Shown: positions 46,121 to 54,910, counted from the stretch's first letter. The stretch: 64,000 nucleotides of DNA from Polyangia bacterium (GCA_030424595.1 JAUHWG010000014.1:1-64000), one strand, 5' to 3'. Program-made: numbers and translations. The notes: generated by a model not told the origin, from the sequence alone.

Positions 46121-46267
46121 CCCTGGGCCAAGCGCGGCTGTAGGGCGCCCTCGCAGACCCGCGGAAGATCGCTGGTGACGCGCTCGCCCGAGCAGGCCTC
46201 TCGCGGCTGCGCTTGCCCGTGCGTGGACGACCCGCCCGCGCAGGTCCTTGATCGGCGCGCCCTCGGG

Positions 46268-47287
46268 CTACGGGGCAGGGGGGCAGGCGGCGCGCTCCAG
46301 GACTCCTGCGTCGTCCTCGTAGACCTCTAGGGTGTCGCCGCTCCAGCGGGTGTCCGCGTAGACGTAGGGGTTGTCGTCGCTCTCGGGGCTCAGCTTGGTC
46401 CACAGCACGTGGGTCGTCTTGGTGCGGGTGTCGAAGCAGCCGAGGGTGAGCCTTAGGTGGGCCCTGTCGTCGGCGTCGTAGACGTTGGGCTCGCAGGAGA
46501 AGAAGCCGGCGACTTCGCCGGAGGGGTGCTCGATCAGCGTGTACTCGCCCCTGGGCAGCTTGTAGTCGCCGCCGGCGACGAGGTGGCGGATCGCCTGATC
46601 GTTGGTGCCGTCGCCGGCATTGCCCATATGCTGCATCCAGCCGCCGTCCCCCAGCGCGAGGAATCGACCTGGACCGAGGCAGTCGAAGCTCAGCTCTTCG
46701 GCGCAGACCCGCTCATCGGCGCGGAGCAGCCCTTGGGGGCTGTAGTAGAGATAGTCCAACGCCCACGATGAGTCGTGGAGGGAGCCGGTCTCGCGGGTGA
46801 CGACCGCAAAATTGCCGGTCGGGCTCGCGGTCCCGCAGCCCATCGCCCTCCGCTCACCCGCCGCGTCTGCGCCGAAGAGGCAGGTCTTCGACGTCTGTTC
46901 CTCGCACTCGCTGCATTCGCGGTGGGAGTAGCGGACTGGGTAGGAAGGGGCGCTCTCCGGTCTGGCTTCGCCCGCCTGCTCGGAATTCTCGGGGGAGCCC
47001 TTGGCGAGCGCCGCCTCGGCGGGCGGATCGTCTGCGGATGACGTGATCGCCGGTAGGTCGTTGTCCGCGTCCTCCTCTGTCTTCGTGTCCGCTGCGAACT
47101 CCGGCTTTGCGGTGCCATCGGGGCCGGTCCTCGCGACGACCTCGGTCTCGGGCGGCTGGGCCACACTCTTCGCCGCGGGCTCGGTCCTCGCCGCGGGCTC
47201 GGTCTTTGTCGCGGCTGACGGCGAGGCCTGGCACGCGAGGAGCAGGACCGACGGGGCGAAGGAGGTCCACGGGGGAGGGCTGCGCAC
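46268..47287 (-). CDS. hypothetical lipoprotein
   Basis: This is a 339-residue exported lipoprotein. The short signal ends SVLLLAC (Cys19). A long Ala/Pro/Thr/Glu linker (about 22-112) precedes a C-terminal domain of about 220 residues with eight or more Cys, including CSECEEQTSKTC, and repeated beta-type segments (NFAVVTRETGSLHDSSW, VAGFFSCEPNVYDADDRAH). I do not recognise the domain. It converges with the AI-2E gene, 147 bases away, and has no operon partner. Confidence 0.75.
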   Translation of the reverse strand: MRSPPPWTSFAPSVLLLACQASPSAATKTEPAARTEPAAKSVAQPPETEVVARTGPDGTAKPEFAADTKTEEDADNDLPAITSSADDPPAEAALAKGSPENSEQAGEARPESAPSYPVRYSHRECSECEEQTSKTCLFGADAAGERRAMGCGTASPTGNFAVVTRETGSLHDSSWALDYLYYSPQGLLRADERVCAEELSFDCLGPGRFLALGDGGWMQHMGNAGDGTNDQAIRHLVAGGDYKLPRGEYTLIEHPSGEVAGFFSCEPNVYDADDRAHLRLTLGCFDTRTKTTHVLWTKLSPESDDNPYVYADTRWSGDTLEVYEDDAGVLERAACPPAP

Positions 47288-47537
47288 CGGCGAAGTCTAC
47301 CTCTGCCGGTCCCGGGGGGGGAGGTCGGGGGGGAGGTCCGCCGGGTTAGGCCGTATGGGTCGAGACAATGCGGCGGGTGTACGCTGCTCAAACGTGGGCG
47401 GCGCATCGCCGACGATATCGATGTTCTCGAGCTTTGGAGGCTCCCGAACGCCGAGGTTGGCGTTATGACCGAACCTGCACTATGAACTAGGTATGACTGG
47501 AACAAAAGCCTCTACCTTAGCCGGCCGTACCTTGGCC

Positions 47538-47735
47538 ATGTCAGACGATGCAGACGCGAAGGCGGCGGCGGCGAGCGCTTTGGCGCAGGCGGGCTTGGAC
47601 GGCGCGGAGACCTCGAAGGAGGTCGCCAGCGCGGCCGGCAAGACCCTCTCGGATCCAGAGGCGACCGAGCAAGCGAAGTCTGCTGCTGCCAGCGCCCTCG
47701 CACAGCGTGACCCGCGCGCTGATGACGAGAGCTGA
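47538..47735 (+). CDS. small Ala-rich helical protein with duplicated motif
   Basis: This is a 65-residue acidic protein. The exact octapeptide AAASALAQ occurs twice, about 40 residues apart, each time after AK, with ETSKEVASAAGKTLSDPEA between. It should be almost wholly helical. The ATG at 47538 is chosen over an in-frame ATG at 47493 because the protein-like part begins there, but no good ribosome binding site is seen. Similar Ala-rich small proteins occur in myxobacteria without known function. Confidence 0.5.
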   Translation: MSDDADAKAAAASALAQAGLDGAETSKEVASAAGKTLSDPEATEQAKSAAASALAQRDPRADDES

Positions 47736-47877
47736 GCGACCTCGAGCGGTAGGGTCGAAGTACCGGGCGTGGTGCGGCGGATGGGCGAGAGCAGGTTCTC
47801 GGGATCGAGCGGCTGTAACCCCTTGCCGGGTCTTGGCCAGAGCGTATTGCCAGAGCATGCTCGATGAGCGTGCTCTT

Positions 47878-47937
47878 CACGTTCTATCTTCGCGTTCTAT
47901 CTTCCTTCGCGTTCCGTTCTATTCGCGTTCCGTTCTA
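47878..47937 (-). repeat. pyrimidine-rich degenerate repeat at murE 3' end
   Basis: On the plus strand, TTCGCGTTCCGTTCTA occurs twice in tandem, preceded by related CGTTCTATCTTCG units. The array reaches the TAA stop of murE on the minus strand. It is unusually T-rich for this genome and forms the first part of the murE 3' untranslated region as a purine-rich RNA. Confidence 0.7.
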
Positions 47938-49464
47938 AGAGCCGCTCGTGAGCCTGTTGAGCAGTCCCGTGCGCGCCTCCTCGGCGTCGCTAAAGGGCAC
48001 CTTGGTCGTCCCGAGCACTTGATAGTCCTCGTGACCCTTGCCAGCGATGAGCAAGACATCATCTGGTTGGGCGGCGGCGATCGCTTGGGCGATCGCGGCG
48101 CGCCGATCGGCCTCGACGACGACCTGGCGCCGCTCCGCCGCCGAGAGGTCTGTGAGCATGTCATCGATGATCGTCTCGGGGTCCTCGGTCCGCGGGTTGT
48201 CGGAGGTGGCGTAGAAGAGATCGCTGCCCGCCACGGCGAAGCGGCCCATCTGCGGCCGTTTTCCGCGGTCGCGATCCCCACCACAGCCGAGGAGAACGAG
48301 CAGTTGACCGCGGCAGCGCGGTCTCAGGGTGGCGAGTGTATGGGCGACCGCCTCCGGAGTATGTGCATAGTCGACGTACACCTCTGGGCCCTCGCTCGCC
48401 CCGGAGCCCTCACCGAGGGTGATCCGCTCCAGGCGGCCGGGGGCGCCGGGGCTGCGCTCCAAGGCGTCGAGGATCGTCGCGAGCTCGAGGCCGAGGCCGA
48501 GGCCGAGGCCGACCGCGACCAGCAGGTTGTCGAGGTTGAACGCGCCGACGAGCGGCGAGCGGAGGAGGCCTGAGCCCGCGGGCGTGGCGATCTCGACGGC
48601 GGTGCCGCGAGAGGGGTCGTCGAGCGTGCGGAGGACCCGAAGCTCGGCCCCTCCCTCCGGTCGCCTGGAGGCCCGCCAGCGCACGGTGTGGGGCCCCGCG
48701 TTGGCGAGGAAGGCCGCGCACGCGGGGTGATCGTCCACCGCCGCGACGGCGAACCCGTCGCTCTTCAGGTGGTCGCGGACCAGGAGGAGCTTGGCCTCGA
48801 GGTAGGCGTCCATCGTCCCGTGGAAGTCGAGGTGGTCCTGGGAGAAAGATGTCATGCCGACCGCGGTGAAGAGCAGCGGTCGTATCCGGCCCTGGGCGAG
48901 GGCGTGCGACGAGACCTCCATGACGACGTCGGTCCCGCGGCGGCGGCGGACCTCGGCGAGGAGGGCCTGGAGCTCGAGGGGGAAGGGCGTCGTGAAGCCG
49001 CTCTCCTCCTCGCTGTCGACGAGCCAGTTGCTGACGGTGCCGAGGCGGGCGTGGGGGCGCTGTGCGGCCGCGAGCATGGCTGAGACCAGGTAGGTCGTGG
49101 TCGTCTTGCCGTTGGTCCCGGTCAGGCCGGCGAGCCTCAGGTGTTCGCCGGGCCAGCCGTGGAAGGCGGCGGCGATCCGGGGGAGGGCGGCGCCGGTGTC
49201 GGCGAGGGTGACATGGGGGTGCCCGAGGCCGGGGAGACGGCCGCGCTCGACGATCAGCGCCGACGCCCCGCCGGCGATCGCCTGGGGGACGAAGGCGTGG
49301 GCGTCGTTGGTCTCACCGCGGAGGGCGATGAAGACCGCCCCGGGGGTGACCGCCCGCGAGTCGACCGCGAGGGCGGGGACCACGTCCGCGGGCCCACAGC
49401 CGCGGTACTCCGGGGAGAGGGGGGCGAGGAGCTCGCCGAGGGTCCTGGGGCTGGGCGTGGACAC
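47935..49464 (-). CDS. murE: UDP-N-acetylmuramoyl-L-alanyl-D-glutamate--2,6-diaminopimelate ligase
   Basis: MurE adds meso-diaminopimelate to UDP-MurNAc-L-Ala-D-Glu in peptidoglycan synthesis. The 509 residues include the ATP-binding GLTGTNGKTTTTYL (about 113-126), VMEVSSHALAQGR, TSFSQDHLDFHGTM (with the carbamylated-Lys region after it), and the meso-DAP specificity motif DNPR in ATSDNPRTEDP, followed by AGKGHEDYQ. A GTG start at 49464 is assumed; an upstream GTG/ATG would add a few residues. The gene is alone here, away from any division/cell-wall cluster, so it may be a second copy. Confidence 0.92.
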   Translation of the reverse strand: MSTPSPRTLGELLAPLSPEYRGCGPADVVPALAVDSRAVTPGAVFIALRGETNDAHAFVPQAIAGGASALIVERGRLPGLGHPHVTLADTGAALPRIAAAFHGWPGEHLRLAGLTGTNGKTTTTYLVSAMLAAAQRPHARLGTVSNWLVDSEEESGFTTPFPLELQALLAEVRRRRGTDVVMEVSSHALAQGRIRPLLFTAVGMTSFSQDHLDFHGTMDAYLEAKLLLVRDHLKSDGFAVAAVDDHPACAAFLANAGPHTVRWRASRRPEGGAELRVLRTLDDPSRGTAVEIATPAGSGLLRSPLVGAFNLDNLLVAVGLGLGLGLELATILDALERSPGAPGRLERITLGEGSGASEGPEVYVDYAHTPEAVAHTLATLRPRCRGQLLVLLGCGGDRDRGKRPQMGRFAVAGSDLFYATSDNPRTEDPETIIDDMLTDLSAAERRQVVVEADRRAAIAQAIAAAQPDDVLLIAGKGHEDYQVLGTTKVPFSDAEEARTGLLNRLTSGS

Positions 49465-49512
49465 GGAGCGCAGGGTATCAGCGGGCCCCCATCTCGGCAC
49501 GAGTTCGCTCGG

Positions 49513-50295
49513 CTAGTTTGCTCGGCGGCGGACGGCAGCGGCGAGCGCCGCGATCTCGTTCATCAGGAGCTCGCCGCCGATGTCGCCCTTGGGGTTGATC
49601 ATCAGCGAGCCGATCTTGCGCTCGGCGGCCATCGGGAAGAGCTGGGCCCCAGAGATGAGGGTGTAGGGCCAGCCTCGGGGATCCCAGAGGCGGAGCGCGT
49701 TCCAGTCGCTGAACACCGCGTACACCGGGTAGCCCTGCAGGCGCTCGACGATGTGGGGCTCCCTGTCGTCCGGATCCGCGGCGGGATCGAGGAGGAGGAG
49801 GAGCTCGCTCTCCAGGAGCCCGCTGTAGACGCTCTGTCGCGAGGGCATGTCGCGGAGGCGGGCGAGCTTCTTCATGCTCCGCAAAAGCTCGACGTTGGAG
49901 GTCGTGTCGGCGTCGCCGAGGTGGAGCTCCATCGTCAGGGGTTCGTCGCGGCCGACCCCGTAGGCCTGCGCGAGCAGGTCGAAGGAATCATCGGCGATCG
50001 ACTCGAGGGATACGTCGCCGCCGATCGCGATCCTGCGGACCGGGTTGCGGCGCTTCCGCTGCGAGCTGAAGCCGCGCTGCTCCAGCAGCCGCTCGCGCTC
50101 GGGGGTCATCTTCGCCGCGGTCGGCAGGTAGCGGTTGGAGACCGCCTCGCAGATCAGATCGGCCTCGCCGCGGCCGCCGATGAAGTGGAGGTAGATGTCG
50201 CCTCGACTGACGAGGAGGCGGTTGTAATTGCCGCCCTCATCGAGCAGCGCGCGGAGCTGATCGACGAGTTCGGTGCGTCGGTTGGAGGGCGCCAC
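49513..50295 (-). CDS. protein with TY-Chap/YbjN-like and SseB-like regions
   Basis: This is a 260-residue cytoplasmic protein. The N-terminal 75 residues (LRALLDEGGNYNRLLVSRGD followed by IYLHFIGGRGEADLI) resemble chaperone-like domains of the TY-Chap/YbjN type. The C-terminal half fits an SseB-like module: YPVYAVFSDWNALRLWDP, YTLISGAQLFPMAAER and SLMINPKGDIGGELLMNEI. Such domains occur in secretion or toxin-related chaperones, but the role here is unknown. It is divergent from the coiled-coil gene at 50474. Domain calls are by pattern only. Confidence 0.7.
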   Translation of the reverse strand: MAPSNRRTELVDQLRALLDEGGNYNRLLVSRGDIYLHFIGGRGEADLICEAVSNRYLPTAAKMTPERERLLEQRGFSSQRKRRNPVRRIAIGGDVSLESIADDSFDLLAQAYGVGRDEPLTMELHLGDADTTSNVELLRSMKKLARLRDMPSRQSVYSGLLESELLLLLDPAADPDDREPHIVERLQGYPVYAVFSDWNALRLWDPRGWPYTLISGAQLFPMAAERKIGSLMINPKGDIGGELLMNEIAALAAAVRRRAN

Positions 50296-50473
50296 AGCCG
50301 GTCAAGCTAGCACCGGCATCGCGGCCTGCTCGCGAGGGCGCCGTAGGCTTGCTCACGAGCGTTGGGGACTCTCCCCCCCAGCGTCTCCTCGCGGGGGAAT
50401 GCGCGGGAGCGCCGCGATTGGGCTGATCCAGAGGAAACGCGGCCCGGCCTTTCTCCGGCCCGATACCCGATCT

Positions 50474-51310
50474 ATGCTTGGCCCGCTCATGAATGATGGC
50501 GTTGATATTTGGCAGCGATACGACACCAAGGTCGTCCAGGTTCGTCTACTTGAGGAGCAGGTCCGCCGTCTTCAAGGGCAGGTCGCCCACCTCGAGGAGG
50601 AGCGTGGCGCGGTCACCCGCAAGCTGTCGACCGCCCGACGACTCGCCGAGCGCCTGCGCCAGGAGCGGAGCCACGAGGCTCCGGGAGCGGATCCGGCTCA
50701 GGCCCGCATCCGTGAGGACTACGACCGTGCTCGCGAGGTGATCGGCTGCCTCGTCAGCAGCCTCGCCGGCAGCTGGAACGCTCGCCAACAGGCGTGGCGG
50801 GCGGACTCCAAGAGCGGCGGGCGGCTGCTCTACGCCCTGACCCGCGGGGCGATGGCCTCGGTGTCGATGGACTCCTTCCGCGTCGACACCGACTGGCTGC
50901 GCAAGCTCGAGCTCGACCAGCTCCGGATCGAGCTCGGCTTCGACGATGGCGGCGTGGAGCTCAGCATCGAGGACGACTACGACGAAGGCGGAGACCTCGG
51001 CGAGTTCGTCCGCGACGAGCCCTACGTCGACCCCTACGAGGAGCCCTACGGCGACGACCAGGGCCTGCCACCGCCGCCGCTCTACACCGAGGGGGAGGTC
51101 GGCGGTGCTCGCCACGATCCGCCGCTGATCTCCGCGTTCGACCCCTACGATGATCCTGAGCCCATGGGCGAGGAGACCCGCGTCGTCACGGCGCCGACCA
51201 AGCCGCTGCCGATCCGCGACGAGACCCGCAAGAACCGGACAGAGAACACCGCGAGGCGGTCGATCCCCGCGCCGTCGTTCAACATCGGCAAGCTGGTCAA
51301 GCCGACCTGA
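50474..51310 (+). CDS. coiled-coil hypothetical protein with acidic C-terminal region
   Basis: This is a 278-residue protein; ATGs at 50474 and 50489 are both possible. Residues 15-60 form a coiled coil (VRLLEEQVRRLQGQVAHLEE). A compact middle part (about 75-150) includes GCLVSSLAGSWNARQQAWR and ALTRGAMASVSMDSFRVD. A long acidic tail is rich in Asp, Glu, Tyr and Pro (YVDPYEEPYGDDQG) and ends in a basic stretch with SIPAPSFNIGKLVKPT. The family is not recognised. The stop is followed by a 10-bp tandem repeat. Confidence 0.7.
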   Translation: MLGPLMNDGVDIWQRYDTKVVQVRLLEEQVRRLQGQVAHLEEERGAVTRKLSTARRLAERLRQERSHEAPGADPAQARIREDYDRAREVIGCLVSSLAGSWNARQQAWRADSKSGGRLLYALTRGAMASVSMDSFRVDTDWLRKLELDQLRIELGFDDGGVELSIEDDYDEGGDLGEFVRDEPYVDPYEEPYGDDQGLPPPPLYTEGEVGGARHDPPLISAFDPYDDPEPMGEETRVVTAPTKPLPIRDETRKNRTENTARRSIPAPSFNIGKLVKPT

Positions 51311-51325
51311 GCACACGTTCTCCTC

Positions 51326-51395
51326 GCGGCCTGCTGCGGCCTGCTGCGGCCTGCTGCGGCCTGCTGCGGCCTGCTGCGGCCTGCTGCAGCCTACT
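51326..51395. repeat. 10-bp tandem repeat x6 between convergent genes
   Basis: GCGGCCTGCT is repeated six times perfectly, followed by the degenerate GCAGCCTACT. The array fills most of the 80 bases between a plus-strand gene stop (51310) and the stop of the minus-strand methyltransferase, whose TAG is inside the last unit. The period equals about one helical turn. Confidence 0.95.
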
Positions 51396-52107
51396 CCGGG
51401 GAGGACCTCTCGGTGTTGACAGTTGACCCGCCACGCCTCGGCAGCTGGAGACGCTCGGCCTTGCGGCAGCGCTTCGCCGAGAGATCGACGCCGACGGCGT
51501 CGAGCCCGAGCTCGTTGGCGACCGCGAGGATCGTCCCTTGCCCACAAAACGGGTCGACGATCCGCCGCAGCGCGGTCATCCGCAGGACATAGCGGCAGGC
51601 GAGGCGAGCGGACTCGATCCCGGTCGCCCGCGGCCACGCCATCCATCCCCCGTCGGCGAGCACGTCCGGCAGGGAGCGCGCTGGATCGTCGGCGAGGCCG
51701 CGGGCGAAGGCGAGGAGGTGGGCGTAGGCGGGGCGACCGTAGGTCACGCGGCCCGGCGCCTTGCGGCAGACGATCTTGTGCCAGAGGAGATCCATGCCGG
51801 ACTCCTCGGCCGCCCGTTGGCAGAGGTAGGCCTTGTCGATCCAGACCCCGTCGCGCTTGATGTCGGTCTGATAGAAGATCGCCGGCGAACCGTCGGGGAG
51901 GGCGGCGAAGATCGTCTTGGCTGCGGCGATAAACCAGCGTCGCCACTCGCCTAGGCTCAGCCCGTTGAACTCGCAGACGTCGGGGAGCGAGGTGATCACC
52001 GCGGCGCCGAGCAGCGGCTCGCCGTCTGCGAGCCACTCGAGGGCGTCGGCGCAGATGACCTCCCGGCTCGGTGAGGGTCGCGGGGCGGGGTTAGCGGGCG
52101 ACGGCAA
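51391..52107 (-). CDS. class I SAM-dependent methyltransferase, DNA-methylase-like with atypical motif IV
   Basis: This 238-residue protein follows the layout of beta-class amino-methyltransferases. A catalytic-motif region comes first and the SAM-binding motif last (DPFCGQGTILAVANELGLDA then VGVDLS, about 188-213). The usual (D/N/S)PP(Y/F) is replaced by SLPD in AVITSLPDVCEF (36-47). VICADALEWL opens the fold and an ADGGWMAWPRATG stretch precedes motif I. It could methylate DNA, RNA or another substrate; no restriction gene is adjacent. The start appears to be TTG. Confidence 0.8.
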   Translation of the reverse strand: MPSPANPAPRPSPSREVICADALEWLADGEPLLGAAVITSLPDVCEFNGLSLGEWRRWFIAAAKTIFAALPDGSPAIFYQTDIKRDGVWIDKAYLCQRAAEESGMDLLWHKIVCRKAPGRVTYGRPAYAHLLAFARGLADDPARSLPDVLADGGWMAWPRATGIESARLACRYVLRMTALRRIVDPFCGQGTILAVANELGLDAVGVDLSAKRCRKAERLQLPRRGGSTVNTERSSPE

Positions 52108-52255
52108 GGATCCTGCGCTCTCTGGCTCGCGAGGGGCCGCGCGCTCGGGTCGGCCTGTGTCTGTGCCCGCACCGGCGGCGCGCCCCTGCGATACAGTCTT
52201 CCGCGGCGGCCGACGAACGCCGCGAGAGAGGGTGCGGAGCTCTCATCACGCGCGG

Positions 52256-53263
52256 CTACGGCGAGGGGGAGCGGACGGCGTCGGGGGGGATGACCCCATG
52301 GCACGCGAACCAGGCGTAGGTGTCGCGGACAGTCTCCTCGAAGCTGCGCGGCGCGTAGCCGAGGACGGCGGTGGCCTTGTCGTGACGGATGTCAGGGTTG
52401 GCTCGGAGGGCGGAGAGGGACTCGCGGGTGTAGAGCGGCTCGCGGCGGAGGATGCGGCCGCCGAGCTCGGCGAAGGGGGCGGTCGCGCGGGCGAGCCACA
52501 TCGGCGTCATCAGGCGTGGCGGGCGGACCCCCGTGATCCGCTCGGCGATCTCGGCGATCTCGACGACGCTGACATAGCGGCCGCCGAGGATGTAGTTCTC
52601 GCCGGTCTCGCCGCGAGTCTCGGCGCTGAGGATCCCGCTGACGACGTCGCGGACGTCGACGAAGTCGAAGCCGCCCGGGGTCAGGGCCGGAAGGCGACGA
52701 CGGTAGAGCTGGAGGAGCACCCGGCCCATCCGTGAGGGGCGGTAGTCGTAGGGGCCGACGATCCCGGTCGGGTTGACGATCGTCGCGTCGAGGCCGCGGT
52801 CGATCACCCGGCGCAGCTCCACCTCGCCGGCGTTCTTGGAGATGTTGTAGACGGGCTCGTGGGCCTCGACCGAGCGCGGGCGGGTCTCGTCCAGGGGGGC
52901 CGAGCGGTCGTCGAGCCCGAAGGCGTGGATCGAGGAGACGTGGACCATCCGCCGCGCGCCGACCCCGAGCGCCGCCTCGGCGACGTTGCGGACGCCGCGG
53001 ACGTTGATCGCCTGGACCCGGCCGCCGTGGTCGCCGCTGATCGAGATCATCGCCGCGAGGTGAAAGACGATCTCGGCGCCGTCGAACGCCTTGACCAGGG
53101 AGGCGGGGTCGCGGACATCGCCCTCGACGTAGTCGATGTCGAGGCCGTCGAGGCCCAGGCGCTCGTTGTGGATCATCGCCCGAACCGGACGACCGGCGGC
53201 GATGAGCGAGCGGATCAGGTTGGCGCCGACATGACCGCTAGCTCCCGTGACGACGACCGACAT
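52256..53263 (-). CDS. NAD-dependent epimerase/dehydratase, HpnA-like extended SDR
   Basis: This is a 335-residue extended SDR. VVVTGASGHVGANLI (3-17) binds NAD(P), the catalytic Tyr/Lys are in VYNISKNAGE, and FHLAAMISISG and TIVNPTGIVGPYDYRPS are typical. The pattern is near hopanoid-associated sugar epimerases (HpnA) and dihydroflavonol-4-reductase-like proteins. The substrate is unknown and no hopanoid gene is adjacent. It is divergent from the crotonase gene; the 130-base spacer has short repeats of GGCCCGTCGAT. Confidence 0.87.
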   Translation of the reverse strand: MSVVVTGASGHVGANLIRSLIAAGRPVRAMIHNERLGLDGLDIDYVEGDVRDPASLVKAFDGAEIVFHLAAMISISGDHGGRVQAINVRGVRNVAEAALGVGARRMVHVSSIHAFGLDDRSAPLDETRPRSVEAHEPVYNISKNAGEVELRRVIDRGLDATIVNPTGIVGPYDYRPSRMGRVLLQLYRRRLPALTPGGFDFVDVRDVVSGILSAETRGETGENYILGGRYVSVVEIAEIAERITGVRPPRLMTPMWLARATAPFAELGGRILRREPLYTRESLSALRANPDIRHDKATAVLGYAPRSFEETVRDTYAWFACHGVIPPDAVRSPSP

Positions 53264-53393
53264 GGGGGCAACCCTGCCAACAGCGGGCGCGGCTGTCGAG
53301 CCCCGTTTGTGGGCCTCGATGGTCCTTCGCGGGCCCGTCGATGGCCCGTCGATGGCCCTTCGCAGGGGCCCCTGAGTGCGGTAGATCGGGCCG

Positions 53394-54209
53394 ATGGAGC
53401 AGACCTTCGTCGATCTACGCTACGAGACCTCCGCCACCGTCCGCGGGGTCGTGACGATCACCCTGGATCGTCCCGACGCCCGCAACGCCTACTCGGAGGC
53501 GATGGTCGACAGCCTCTGCGCCGCCCTCGACGCGGCCGAGGCCGATCCGGCGGTCCGCTGCGTGATCCTCACGGGCGCAGGCTCGGCCTTCTCCGCCGGC
53601 GGCGATCTCAAGAAGATGCGCGACCAGACGGGGATGTTCGCCGGCGGATCGGTCGCCCTGCGGCGCGCCTACATCGACCACATCCAGCGGATCCCCCGGC
53701 GCTTCGGGCTCTTCGACAAGCCGATCATCGCCGCGATCAACGGCCCGGCGATCGGCGCGGGGCTCGACCTCGCCTGCATGTGTGATCTTCGGATCGCGGC
53801 GGCCGGGGTCAAGCTCGGCTCGACCTTCGTCAAGGTCGGTCTGGTCCCGGGGGACGGGGGGGCCTACCTCTTAGCCCGGACGATCGGCTTTCCGAAGGCG
53901 CTAGAGCTGATGCTGAGCGGGCGGGTGATCAAGGCGGAGGAGGGGCTCGCGCTCGGCCTGGTCAACCGGGTCGTCGCCGCCGAGGAGCTGCTCTCGGCCG
54001 CCCTTGAGCTCGCCGGGTCGATCGCCGCGAACCCGCCGCTCGCGGTCCAGCTGACCAAGCGCGCGGCCTACCGCGCCTGGGACGACGGCCTCACGGTCGC
54101 GCTCGAGCAGGCGGCGAGCTATCAAGGGATGGTCCAAAGGACAGATGACCATCAGGAGGCGGTCGCGGCCTTCCTCGAGCGGCGCGAGCCGGTCTTCCGC
54201 GGGACCTGA
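53394..54209 (+). CDS. enoyl-CoA hydratase/isomerase (crotonase) family protein
   Basis: This is a 271-residue crotonase. The oxyanion-hole motifs are present (GAGSAFSAGGDLKKM and NGPAIGAGLDLACMCDLRIA), followed by GLVPGDGGAYLLARTIG. Aligned by eye to rat mitochondrial hydratase, the two catalytic Glu are replaced: the first by Asp (GLDLA) and the second by Phe (STFVKVG). So it may not hydrate enoyl-CoA and could be an isomerase, hydrolase or other crotonase. The last 58 bases overlap the 3' end of the convergent lipoprotein gene. Confidence 0.9.
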   Translation: MEQTFVDLRYETSATVRGVVTITLDRPDARNAYSEAMVDSLCAALDAAEADPAVRCVILTGAGSAFSAGGDLKKMRDQTGMFAGGSVALRRAYIDHIQRIPRRFGLFDKPIIAAINGPAIGAGLDLACMCDLRIAAAGVKLGSTFVKVGLVPGDGGAYLLARTIGFPKALELMLSGRVIKAEEGLALGLVNRVVAAEELLSAALELAGSIAANPPLAVQLTKRAAYRAWDDGLTVALEQAASYQGMVQRTDDHQEAVAAFLERREPVFRGT

Positions 54210-54775
54210 GCGGCGCCCGGGAGCCAGGCGCACAGGACCTCCACCCGCGAGTCCGGGTCGCCAGCGACGAAGTTGGTGCAGCGGGTGACGACACCGTCGC
54301 CGTCGAAGTCGATCCGCGTGCCGTCGATCTCGGAGTAGGGGTAGTGGAGCGTGTCCGGGCGCCGCTCGGCGAGCCAGCGGTCGATCGTCTCCGGATCGCC
54401 GCCGGACTGGAGCATCCGCCGGGCGAGGCGCTGGCGATCGACCGTTTGTGTGCAGGCCTCCTCGCAGATACACAGCGCTCGCTCGCGATGGGTGTCCGGG
54501 CGCTCAGGGTGACAGCGCGTCCTCGCGCGGCGGTCGTCCGGCGCCTCGGCCTCGGCGGGCGGCTCACGGCGATGGGCGGTCAGGAGCTCGAGGAGCTCAG
54601 GCTCGATCTCGGCGTCGGCGGGCGCCTCGCTCGCACCATCGGCGACCGTGACCGCTGGCGGTGCGGGTGCACGCGCGGGTGCATCCGCGCCTGCACCCCC
54701 AGTGGCGCAGGCGAGTGCGAGGCACGGCGCGAGGATCCACGGGCTGCGCCGTCCCGCGTGGCCTCGCAGCGTCAT
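54152..54775 (-). CDS. hypothetical lipoprotein
   Basis: This is a 207-residue predicted lipoprotein. The signal ends CLALACATGG (Cys at ALAC). An Ala/Pro-rich linker (about 28-75) is followed by a Cys-containing helical domain (ALCICEEACTQTVDRQRLA) and a beta part (YSEIDGTRIDFDGDGVVTRC). The family is not recognised. The C-terminal 19 codons overlap the convergent crotonase gene, an unusually long antisense overlap; the basic tail in the overlap suggests the stop was lost and regained downstream. Confidence 0.65.
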   Translation of the reverse strand: MTLRGHAGRRSPWILAPCLALACATGGAGADAPARAPAPPAVTVADGASEAPADAEIEPELLELLTAHRREPPAEAEAPDDRRARTRCHPERPDTHRERALCICEEACTQTVDRQRLARRMLQSGGDPETIDRWLAERRPDTLHYPYSEIDGTRIDFDGDGVVTRCTNFVAGDPDSRVEVLCAWLPGAAQVPRKTGSRRSRKAATAS

Positions 54776-54910
54776 CGGCGGACGATTGTATCAGAGGGCT
54801 GCGGCCAGGCCACGGACCTCAGCGACGAGTTGGTGCGGCGCCCGAGGCCGACACCATGGATCTTCCGAGTCGAGGCTGCGGTGCAGGTGCTCGCGGTGTC
54901 GTCTGTCGGA

